From Cololabis saira (Eukaryota; Chordata; Actinopteri; Beloniformes; Belonidae): 64,000 nt of DNA. Position 1 is the stretch's first letter; the number at the start of each line of letters is the position of its first letter. Of the stretch, positions 36,240 to 46,519 are shown in pieces. A program made the translations under genes and the position numbers. Where the stretch lies: positions 24,735,090-24,799,089 of the forward strand of contig NC_084591.1 of NCBI RefSeq assembly GCF_033807715.1, given 5' to 3'. The notes beneath the pieces are model-generated. The model saw only the letters and a list, made by a program, of their open reading frames with translations, ran no database searches and was not told the origin of the DNA.

Positions 36240-36960
36240 TTAATTTATTCTAATTGGTCGATGACGAGGAGTATTTGGAAGGGGCGACCCAGCGGGACGG
36301 CCCTGTCACCTCGACTCCCCAGCGAATGGCACAGCAGTTTGATCTGCACTAATCTAATTAACACTTTAACAGGAACACCTGGGCTCTTCACTGAAGGATC
36401 TATGGCTGCTGTGTGTATGTGTGCACAAACACATGTATGCACACATCAATACACACACATGCCAATGCTTCCCAGATGGGCCTTTGATAGCTCTGATGGT
36501 GGCAGGCACCGGAAGGTGATTGTGGTTAACTCAAATCCTCTCTCTCTCTCACACACACACATACACTCATATAAAAGGCATGTTCTGCTCTTAGTGCCAG
36601 GATATGAGGTAATAAGGAACTATTTAAATCCCTAATATACATCTAACTGCTTACTAAATGGCGCGATTAGGCTGTGGTCTGATAGTGCACCTGATTAGAT
36701 TAGGCCCGGCTTGTGCTTCCTGCTCTAACTCGGTGCAGCTTTAAACCCAACCTTGACCCCAATTACCCTGACACTCATCAGAGGGAACTGAGAGACACCG
36801 TGCTGCAGCGGCTTATCATCCTGCTGCTAATTGGCCTGATGAGGCGGGATAAATATGGTCAATGCTGCAATGCAACCCTTCCAATTAGTATGTACTCTGT
36901 AAAAGGTGAGACAAAATGGAGCGGAGAGGAATCTGCATTAGTGTGATGAGAGAGGTGCAC
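36240..36960. promoter_or_regulatory. Possible intronic enhancer, TAAT-rich unique DNA
   Basis: A non-repetitive stretch of balanced composition between AT-rich flanks holds several homeodomain-type words: TTCTAATTGG (36249), CTAATCTAATTAACAC (36349), GATTAGATTAGGCC (36693), CTGCTAATTGGCC (36824) and CCAATTAGTA (36879). A GATAA is near 36849. Motif crowding plus lack of repeats fits a conserved non-coding element, but conservation cannot be judged here. A CTCT/CACA microsatellite lies at 36539-36562. Confidence 0.3.
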
Positions 36961-38966
36961 GATGAAGATTCTACAGCTCTGGGTCTTCGTTAAGTTCGGA
37001 GTAAAGACTCAGCTACTACGTCTTTGTTGTAGTAAATACAGTGACATTAAATCTGTCTGCGTTAAAAAGGGATCTGATTTGTCTGACTGTAGATTAAATT
37101 CAATTAAGTGTAATAATTCCCTGTTAATCCCTAAAGAGAGTCTAATTTGATTCAAGTTGAAGCACCTTTTGTCCAATTTATCATAAATGTATACATAAAG
37201 ACACTGGCTATTCATTTAGATGCTGTGTTTTACCAATTGAAGACAACAGACAGTTTTAGAAACATGTGAAACAAATATGAAACATGTGATTTCCATGACG
37301 TTTCCATGAATGTTGACATTAAATGTTTTAATTATCTTTAACTGTTAAAATTTGAATAGTTAAAGGTCCAGTCATGTAAAAAAAAATTTTTTAAAGACGT
37401 TAGAGATAAAGACAGCAAGGCTTATGCAGAAGAACTGGAAGAGAAACATCTGTCGCAGAAAAGACATTTTAGCAAAAGTCAAAGCAGGTCATCCAGATTA
37501 AGTTTAATGAGGAAAATCTGAAACAAAGTTAGCAGCTCTATTTCTCTTCTTATTGTTATTGTCTTAGAAGGTCACAATATAAGTGATTTCTACCACCACG
37601 ACAAAATGGTGCACAAACCTGGTAATCACTATGTCCTGCGCTGTATTTTTTAGGGAAATTATAAACAAATTTCTGAAGAAAAAAATAAATTGCGATAATA
37701 AAGTAAGCCTGATTTTATTAGTGTACAAAAGTCAACTTTGAATCCTTGTCTGTTATGATGCACTGAAGGAAGCTTGAGGCTGAACGGAGAGGAAGTGACA
37801 GTGGTGTCAGATCATGAGTTAAGGGATTTCTTGTCTGTTGTTGATACTAAAAGCTTTTCCTTAGCAGAAGTCTTCTTGATTGTAAAAACATGATAGCATG
37901 TAATCTTGGAGGTTTATATGCATGTAAATATACTGTACATTGCCAGTAGCTGTCTCATGAATTTCATTTTATTTGTCAGATGGGACAGTAAAGATTTAAA
38001 CATGTTCTTATATTGTTATTCCCTTGAAAAACACTTCAAATACACTGTGGAAATGAGGATACCAAGTAATGAAATATTTCAAGTGCTGGTTTTTCTCCTT
38101 CCTGTAAACAACTCCAGCAGTGTCCAACAATACAACGTTTTTGGCCGGTCACCATCCTCTTCCCCAGCCATGCCTTTGTACAAAATGTGGTTTTACTTTG
38201 ACTTGTGGGAGAAATAAAAATTGACCTCTCCAGAAAGGTTTTCTTGATGGCAGCATATGAGACTCATCTGATCACGATATACATTTCCACCATGTGAAGC
38301 TCAGACCCAAATACCTCCAAGTGCAGACACTCCAGGGCAAACTGAAACAATTATTAAAAGCTTCTATTTTTAAATTGCATTCATGAATAACAATTTTGCT
38401 TTGTAGTGCGTGACCATTTCTTCCCCCCAATAAATCATTTCTCCATTTAAATCAGCAATTATCGATACATTCCTGGTTTGCAGTTCTGTTGACGCAGTAG
38501 TGTTTGCTAATGTCTACTTTAGGCTTTTACCCTTGCCATCTACACACACGCACGCACACACACGCACACACACACACACAAACATCAAACCAGAGGGACA
38601 TTTTTATTTCTTCTCATCAATCCTTACTTCTATTCTCCAGAGCCACATTCTTCTCGTCAGGGTCACAGGGGACCCGAGACAACCTTGGCATCCTGGCCCC
38701 ACGTGGATTGATACAGATATCATGCTGGTGTATTCTGAGGCACTCTTTATGCTGTGGGATGTAATCACATTTTTTCCTAACCAGAGATATTTCACGTATG
38801 TGAGATTAACAAGTCATCGTTGAAAGCGTTTTTGACCTGAAGGAGGCTTAGAGGCAGTGAATACATTCAGGGTAACTGCACCACCTCTGTTACTCCACAG
38901 AATTCTCCATGGAAACATGTCTCAGAGTAACACACATTTTGAGATGGTACTGTATGGTGGCATGAG
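36961..38966. other. Intron with a CA-rich microsatellite
   Basis: AT-rich unique sequence. An imperfect CA/CG run occupies about 38543-38582. Nothing else was recognised. Confidence 0.5.
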
Positions 38967-39111
38967 GCATGCATTAGGGGTGGGCGATATGACCTAAAAT
39001 TAATATCACGGTATTTTTCATCTTTTGAACGGTGACGGTATAATATCACGGTATTTTTTTGGTACGTTTTGGGAGGAGTAGCCTGTCCTGTCCCTTTATG
39101 TGAATAAGGTT

Positions 39112-39300
<189 letters not shown>

Positions 39301-39431
39301 AATATTTTGTAAACCTGTCTTAAAATGTAATACTGGACCTCGGTTGGGCTGGTTGGACAGCGGGTGGTGTAAAATTTCCCTTAATTTTAAATCCAAAACT
39401 TGACAGGTTTATGCCATGAGTATTCATATAC

Positions 39432-39960
39432 AGTAATCCCTTGTTTTTCGAGAGGGTTACGTTCCAAAAAGAACCCGTGATAAGTGATATTCACATAGTA
39501 GCAACCACTTTTTTTATATAATTATTATACAAAGCTTCAAATTGCGGAGTTCAGCACCGCCTCGCACGTATTTCCCTGCTCTTCTGATTCTGCTGCATCC
39601 CGACTCGCGCTGCAGCGTCTTTTTCTTCTAAAGCCCGCGGTACAGGTGTGTTTTTTCGAGAGAAGAACATGGTTATGGGTATTTTTTTGTCACTCTTTTT
39701 TTCTACTGGGCAAAAAGATTCTTTTAAACCGACATTCATTAATTTTTTCTCCATCTTGAAGTGGGTGACTGGTATTCCAGCAGGTTGAAACAGCGCTCTG
39801 CGCTCCGCTGCCGTCAAAGACCCGCCCAGCTCTGCTTCTGATTGGCTAGTGTTAGTTTGGTTGAGCCAGAGCTGCTTTCCTCTCATTCCATTGGTAGACG
39901 AACTCGATTGACTCAAACTTTTTTTTTTCTCTCAAACCTTTTTTTTTTTTTTTTTTAAGC
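39432..39960 (-). mobile_element. Possible pogo/Tigger-like fragment inside hAT
   Basis: At 39432 the sequence TACAGTAATCCCTTGTTTTT followed by CGAGAGGGTTACGTTCC resembles the terminal repeat of fish pogo/Tigger-like elements (CAGTAATCCCTCGTTTTTCGCGG type), preceded by TA. A 121-codon frame on the minus strand (39551-39916) ends towards that terminus. The opposite terminus is not found. It ends before the T runs at 39918-39957 or is truncated. Confidence 0.4.
39551..39916 (-). CDS. Unrecognised 121-residue frame with PIP-like motif
   Basis: This is the longest clean frame of the region. It starts MSQSSSSTNGMRGKQLWLNQ and is basic and polar. Near residues 79-86 it has KIPITMFF, followed by SRKNTPVPRAL. 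The I-x-x-F-F arrangement is that of PCNA-interacting (PIP) motifs, although the usual leading glutamine is absent. Pogo-family transposases are known to have a PCNA-binding motif near the C-terminus, which suits the neighbouring pogo-like terminus. I cannot identify any catalytic segment, so this may be a transposase tail or chance. Confidence 0.3.
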   Translation of the reverse strand: MSQSSSSTNGMRGKQLWLNQTNTSQSEAELGGSLTAAERRALFQPAGIPVTHFKMEKKLMNVGLKESFCPVEKKSDKKIPITMFFSRKNTPVPRALEEKDAAARVGMQQNQKSREIRARRC

Positions 39961-40089
39961 AGTCAAACTCGCACACCGAGAAAAAAAACTCCGTACGCCG
40001 GAGATGCGGCACGGTGCCGGAATACTTTAAGCACTAGCAGCAGTAAACGATGCTTGCAGTGAAAGCTGTGTAGCCTACTCTTGGGACGT

Positions 40090-40162
40090 GCTCCGCTGGT
40101 GCTGCTCAGCAGCACCAGCGGAGCAGCGGAGCAGCGGAGCAGCGGGACCAGCTGCTGGTCCC
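40090..40162. repeat. Two adjacent palindromes joined by GGAGCAGC repeats
   Basis: A 17-bp stem with a one-base centre (40090-40124, arm GCTCCGCTGGTGCTGCT) is followed by three tandem GGAGCAGC units and then a 9-bp stem with a one-base centre (40144-40162, arm GGGACCAGC). It lies in the region encoding residues after the BED finger on the minus strand. The shared words suggest replication slippage between the arms. Confidence 0.9.
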
Positions 40163-40291
40163 ACTTGCGCTCGTTTTGGCCCGGGTTGCCTCTTCATATT
40201 CACGGGCGTGCGTGTTTTTTAAGTGATGAAACAGGTTGCTTGTGTTTCCACCTCTTGCTGTCACAACACGGCAGCAAACCTTGCATATCAC
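40106..40291 (-). pseudogene. BED zinc finger fragment of hAT transposase
   Basis: A minus-strand frame reads MICKVCCRVVTARGGNTSNL then FHHLKNTHAREYEEA. CKVC and HLKNTH provide the C2-H2 ligands of a BED finger, and the NTSNL-x2-HL block is typical of ZBED hAT transposases. After the finger the frame continues into a serine/arginine/tryptophan stretch encoded by the hairpin repeat, not into known transposase sequence. Confidence 0.8.
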
Positions 40292-40435
40292 CGACGTTTT
40301 TAATGCCTTATTTAGGCTTATTATTTTATAATTGATTTATTACGGTATTGACGGTATTGCAAAATCCATGTCGTGGCGCAGTTTCACACCGGTGATGACT
40401 ATGACACCGGTGTACCGCCCACCCCTAGCATGCAT

Positions 40436-42037
40436 ACATACAATATGTTGGGAAAAAAATGGAAGGAAGAAAGGTGGATATTGTTGCATCTGAAATATCA
40501 AAAGCCATAATCCTTGTCAGGCATGTCCACCCTCTGTGCATGCCATGATGAATCCATTTCCAATTCAGGGGTTTTGTTATTTTTTAATTTTAGAATAGGG
40601 AGGAACAGATGACATCAAAGAAGAGTGAAAAGTAAAGGGAAAGAAGTATTGAATTACACAGCCCACTTGAAAGTCTTTTAAAGCACCAGCAGCAGAGGAA
40701 AATTGGGAGTTGTTTCACATGAATGTATGTCGAATTGCTCCCTTTTTTGTACAGTCTCTTTCCAGTTGAATTATTCCAACTATTCATTGTGTTCTCTGTG
40801 GAGAAGAACTTAAATCATAGTAGCCCCGACGCTTGCACTTGTCTGGTCCACATTTCAAAAGAAGGATGTCTACACGTTGGTCTTTTGTTGTTCTAAAACA
40901 GAGACGTTGTAATCCGGCCACAACGGTTTATTGAATACCTCTTTTATTTTGCCTGGATGCTGCAGTTTTGGGCCTTGAACAGCTTTGATTAGCTGGCAAA
41001 ACAAAAAGGAGGCAAGTCCTGTTATCCAGGTTTTGATAAAATCAGATGATGCAAATGCATTTCAGTACTCTTAAAACAGTTATAGTTTGTTTTCAAAAAA
41101 CCAAAACGTAGAAATGCAAATCAACCACACAAGAGAGTCTGTGTTTATTGCTGAGAAATATTAGCGCAGATTGGTACGTGTTCATCACAAAGACAGCACT
41201 TTTTGAATATTTCAGAGTTGGAGGTGTCTTTGGAAACCCCCCCCCCCACCCCAAAAAAAAAGAACAGGATTAAATTAATTATTAAATAACTTGTACTCTT
41301 GCTTTCACTTTCAAAATTGGTGAACAATTACAATTATGCATTAACATGCTTCACACAGGCTGCAGATAAGCAGCTAAAAAATTAATTATTAAATTTTTCT
41401 AAATAGGAAAGCTTTCTTGTAGTTCATCTCCACTGCATCTCCTGATCTGGATTCAGGCCCCATTTAGTTTAGGGCTACTTCACCAATTTAACACTTTAAT
41501 CCTCTCATTACATGGTAAAGCGAGCACAGAATAAGTATTCTCTGCCAATTGGTTATCAAATTTCCTGAAGTGTTATTTTGAAACTCCAAGGAGAAATTGA
41601 CTTTTTTGTGTGTGTGATTGTGTGTGTGTATTTTACAGTTTCCTATTACCTTGTCCTTAAGAGAAAAAAAAACTGAAACCTGTTTCATCACTTTATTGTT
41701 CGGCTAAAAAGTTGTAGAAAATCCAAATCCATATGTATACACATATGATTTCAAGTGTAATGTTATTAAGTTTAAAGAAAGAAGAAATAATGGGCATCCA
41801 CATTGTTGTGGAGTTATGGCAGACAGTCAGAAAAGAGAAGCCATCCATTTTGGATTACAGCTAAAGAGCCAAGCTGATGAGCGGTGCCAGAAACGGAGAA
41901 GCGAGCAGCAAGCCATCTCCAACAACAATGGGCTCCCACGGAGTGGCGGTGCCTGACATACACTCTGTCTCTTCATATTTTGAAACCACTGCTCACCAAA
42001 AAAAAAAACTTCCTTTGGTTGCCAATAAATGCGTCTT
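40436..42037. other. Intron, nothing recognised
   Basis: AT-rich unique sequence with a C run next to an A run at 41239-41262 and a TG-rich patch near 41608-41630. Confidence 0.5.
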
Positions 42038-42340
42038 TTAACCCTCCTGTTATGTTCCGGGTCAAATTGACCCGTTTTAAAGTTTGAAGATCTGGGAAAA
42101 ATAGTTAAAAGTATTTTTTCAGTATGAAACTTCTTCTGCTTGCCTTAATTAGTGTAATCAACATATAATATGAAAATGGTTCATCTCACATATTTGCAAC
42201 CCCCCCCTGCATGTTTATATAACATAGATACTGTTCGGGTCAGTTTGACCCGGCAGTCAATCTGGAGGTAAAAGGGTGTCAGAAATGTCAGACTATTTCT
42301 TTCTTTGGGGTGAAACATGTCTCACAGTTGCAATCTCTCT

Positions 42341-42374
42341 CACACACACACACACACAGACACAGACACAGACA

Positions 42375-42420
<46 letters not shown>
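42341..42420. repeat. (CA)n microsatellite inside piggyBac
   Basis: An 80-bp run of CA dinucleotides with a few AGAC interruptions. It lies in the 5' untranslated part of the transposon and creates long repetitive artefact frames on both strands. Confidence 0.97.
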
Positions 42421-42426
<6 letters not shown>

Positions 42427-42566
42427 AGTGCAGGTGCTGGATGTTCTCGCGGGAAAACTCCACCCACACTCACTGGACACTCAACAGGGGAGGGGCAAAA
42501 CATATAAAAGATTCTCTGCATGGGAATCCTACCAACATTACACTCTGTCAGGCAGACATTTACAAA

Positions 42567-43417
42567 ATGAGCAGCAGAAGCAAAAGGTTGACAGTCCAAG
42601 AGGCTCTGGAAGTCATCATTGATCATGACAGTGAAATAGAGGAGGATGTGTCTGAAGATGAAGACTGTCTCGAGCTGAATTCTGATTCTAATGATTCTGA
42701 TTTTGAACCAGATGAGGGAATTGCTGTTCCTATTCCTCCAAGCATGACATTCATGGTGAAATACAGTGGTCGTCATCCCCAAATGTGCGTCTGGTGAAAC
42801 TGTCTGAAGAAAACATAATAAAGACAGTGCCAGGGCCCACTAGGATGGCAGTGACTCGTGTGACTGACATCAAGTCAGCTTTTGAGCTGGTCATTCCAGA
42901 TTCAATAAAGAAAATAATTCTGGAAATGACCAATCTAGAAGGGAGGCATGTGTTGGGGGAGAAGTGGAAGGAGCTGGACAAAACACATTTCGATGCGTAT
43001 TTGGGGGTCCTCATCCTGGCTGGGGTCTATAAGTCAAAGGATGAATCGACAGCCAGTCTTTGGGATGCTGAGACAGGCAGGGCTATATTTCGAGCAACAA
43101 TGTCTCTGGAGACTTTTCACATTTTCTCCGGAGTAATCCGATTTGATAATCGAGAGACAAGGGCTGGTAGACGGGAGAGAGACAAGCTGGCAGCTATTAG
43201 GACAGTGTGGGACAAGTGGGTAGAGCAACTTCCACTACTCTATAACCCAGGCCCTAATATCACAGTGGATGAAAGGCTGGTGGCATTCAGAGGTCGCTGC
43301 CCATTTAGGCAATACATGCCTTCCAAACCAGCTAAATATGGCATCAAAATCTGGGCAGCATGTGATGCAAACTATGGTGTTTTATATGTTGGTCTTTCAA
43401 AAGTAATAAAGTGGTGA
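42567..43417 (+). pseudogene. piggyBac (PGBD4-like) transposase, N-terminal half
   Basis: From ATG 42567 the protein begins MSSRSKRLTVQEALEVIIDH with an acidic stretch (SEIEEDVSEDEDCLEL and SDFEPDEG), as usual for piggyBac N-termini. One frameshift lies between about 42740 and 42790. The second frame gives VPGPTRMAVTRVTDIKSAFE, MTNLEGRHVLGEKW, YLGVLILAGVYKSKDESTAS LW, RAIFRATMSLETFHIF, and NITVDERLVAFRGRCPFRQY with MPSKPAKYGIK. DERLVAFRGR contains the first catalytic aspartate. After AACDANYG the sequence leaves the family and stops, so the second and third catalytic aspartates and the C-terminal cysteine-rich domain are missing. In intact form the enzyme excises and inserts at TTAA. Confidence 0.92.
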
Positions 43418-43687
43418 AACATTAAAAAAAAAGTTTAAACATGTATTTTTTATGAAAAACGAGTGAATCATATCATAATTGGACCATTACCTGTCAGAGG
43501 CAAGGAACACCATTGCACTAAATATTGATAGAATAGTTAGTAATGGAGTTAGTAATGACATATTAACAATGTTTGTTTGGATTTTTTTGGTTTCTGACAT
43601 CTTTTGGGTATTTAAACATGCACCGGGTCAAATTGACCCGGGAACAGCATTGCTGTACCTGAGAAACGAACATAACAGGAGGGTTAA

Positions 43688-46516
43688 TAATCAACATGTT
43701 CGTTTGATGTAATTCTCAGTGCACTCCGACCCTGCCTGATTATGCCATTCAAAGGATTAGTGGACGCTCCTCAGACAGTTAAATCTAACTGAATTTTTGT
43801 ACCTGCTTTTAATGACATGTTAAATTAAATAGATGTAGTTTTTGGTAATCTCACTCCACTGCTCAACAAACGTTTGAAAGGCATTTGAAAATATGAACCT
43901 GTATTTTCCCTTGGGGTCACTAACTCCAGCAATACTCTTCTGCCTAATACATGAAATCATATTTAATCTTGTAGAAATAAACATTTGGGACTACTTTTCA
44001 GTCCCTTTAAGAGAAGAAGATATTGAGTGTAGAATGAAGCTGTTTTTTTTGTTGTGTTTTGTTTTTCTTCTCTGCATTGCTAAAGACTGATGATATGAAG
44101 CAGATCTGGTTATCTAACCATCGTCTCTAATGAAAGGGAAATCAAGCAAGATAAATTAATTATAAAGTTGTTAATTTCTATATCCATCCTCTTGTTCTTG
44201 TACTCACTGGTAAACTTCTTTGAAGGTCTGAACCAACTTTTTCTTTCACTTTTTATGCATTGTATGTCCTAAAGGCTTATAGAATTTGCAATTTAAAAAA
44301 ATAAACATATCACATACCTAGAATCACCATACTCAGGCATTTACATTTGAGCAGTTTGCCTTCATATAACACATTAAAGAACCATTTAAACCCTGCATAT
44401 GTCCATTAAAGGAAATCCAGCATGAATGAGTTAAACTGCCTGCCCCGCAAACTCCAGCCAATCTAAACATTAGATAAATGTATGTTCAAACTGTGGCTGA
44501 AACTTTACCCAGCCTGGCTAGCCAACATTAAACTGGGTAAACAACACACTATTTGTGAAAAAAACTGTGTTTGGCAGGCTTAACAACTTTTGAGTATTTT
44601 CACGTATCACCACTGCCCACAAGCCACAGAAAAGCTGTACTTCTCCAGCGGGCTACAGGTTGGGTCCTGTATCTGTCCGTCTGAAGCAGTACCTTCAGAG
44701 CTGTGTGTTAACGTCTCGAGATAAAGACGATGTAGGTTATCCAGGGGGCCTGAAACGTCACAAGACTCTAATCAACACCGCAAATAACATAAGAAGTGAG
44801 GGCAAAGGAAATAAAAGCATAGATGCACAAATGGAGCTATTCTGATATCAAACAAAGGTCTCAAGATTCTGATTTAGGCATCATACTCTTTACAATATTA
44901 CCCCATGCCACAGGAAATGATGCAGAAATAACTCTTGTACTGGTTTCACTGAACCTGGCACTCAAAGAAGTTCTCCTGTCCCATTTATTTAATATTTGGT
45001 GTCTTTCAAAACCACACGGAATCAATGACCATGAAAGGGGAAAGTGATCAATTAAACCTTTTCCACGCTGTATACTTATCTTGCTACTAGGATAGATTGA
45101 CTTATTAGTCACTGCGTTTTCTTGGCACTTTTGACAGTAACTGTAGGACCTACTCTCATGTAACAGGCAATCTAAGACTTTTTTGTTGTTGTTTCAAGTA
45201 AAAAGCATTTTAAGTGCGAACGTTTTTCACTATCAAAAGTTGTATCATGTTAGTTAGCAGCACTTTTGTAGGAGGGATGGTTAACTGACTTCAAGGACGG
45301 ATCATAAATCACCAGTGAAGTTTTTATTTCGTATTTTCTGAAGTATTTTCCCACGAGAGGGGATACTCAAACATGATAAACGGTGGCGTACACCTGAGTG
45401 CAGTGAGGCAGCTTTGACCTGCTCCTTTGGTATAACGCTGTGTCACCTGCTTCTGGAACAGCCAGGTTCTTCCATGTGATCTATTAAGCCTCGTCTGATT
45501 TGCATGCCGTGAGGTTAGTGGTATAAATGATGTATGGTGAAGTCAAGATAATAGCCTGTGAAATCTCCATATGAGGTGTCAGAAGAAGTTAATGATGTAG
45601 CTGTAAAATCTGTATGCTAAACACACGTCTACTGTATTTTCCTATGTAGCATCACTGGACGTCTCAGTACAGTATTTCATAATCCGTTTTTACTGCATCA
45701 CAGTCACCACCAGTTTGGAGATACATGCCTGGGTCTAGTTGCAAAGTTGTTTGAAAAGCATATCAGACACAGAAAAAAAAAGACACTTATTATTAGAACC
45801 TCTTTAAAAGTAAGGTTTTGTGGATTTGTGCAAAAAGATAAGAACTCCTTACGGAGCGATTTCATCAGTGCCAGTGATGTCATTGAACACTGCACATGTC
45901 ACAGTTGTCACCCATTTATCCCAAGCTCCTCCAGTTCTGCACCCTCCAAATGTTCTTTTTACTGAACAAGCCCGCTCAGTTGTGTTGATCCACAGCTATT
46001 GGAATATGTTTACAATGGGCCACGTGTAAGGAAAAGGGGAAAAAAAGGGTGAATCACTGTTTTCGGCAACTAACCCCCGCCACGACCCACCTCATACTTC
46101 TCTGAGTTTCCCCTTTGGATGGAAGCTAGCCACGCACGATGCCCCGATGAAAGAAATAGGTTGCTTGTTCAGGTTGTGTTTGCCCAGATAAGGGTATCAC
46201 GTGTCTACGGCCTATTTTAATTAACTTTAGTCAAAGTGATTAATCATATGACCATAGAAACTGAAGCTTTCACCCACCTGAGAAGTAGAGCTACAAAGTC
46301 TGAGAATGTGGAATCCAATTATTGGTTTTTATGAATAATGATGATTCAAATGGCAACAATGCTTGACAAAAATACACATTTCCTATCATTATGTTTTTCT
46401 TTGTAATTCAGTTATTAATTTGTCACAATGCGCATTATGGAGGTAAACTAAAATCCTGCTCATTTGACATAGTTCAGCAGATTTGACAGTTTATTCAGTT
46501 ATTTGCTTTTATACCC
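43688..46516. other. Intron, nothing recognised
   Basis: AT-rich unique sequence with short open frames lacking domains. Confidence 0.5.
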
Positions 46517-46519
46517 CAA

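Larger units (their letters stand above)
42042..43683 (+). mobile_element. piggyBac transposon with TTAA borders
   Basis: Termini CCCTCCTGTTATGTTC and its inverted copy (16 bp perfect) are flanked by TTAA at 42038-42041 and 43684-43687, the diagnostic piggyBac target. Palindromic CGGGTCAAATTGACCCG words lie just inside each end (42058-42074 and 43624-43640), with a near copy at 42236-42252. A CA microsatellite sits at 42341-42420. The transposase frame starts at 42567 on the + strand and is cut off at 43417, so the copy is internally deleted and non-autonomous. The long intact frame and perfect TIRs suggest recent activity of its family. Confidence 0.95.

Noticed and set aside
38543..38582. 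CRISPR-like array of short repeats
   Set aside because: It is a CA/CG dinucleotide microsatellite without spacers, in a vertebrate genome.
42276..42797. Long frames through the CA microsatellite (173 codons on +, 164 on -)
   Set aside because: The first parts are translated CA repeats; only the part from ATG 42567 on the + strand resembles a protein (piggyBac).
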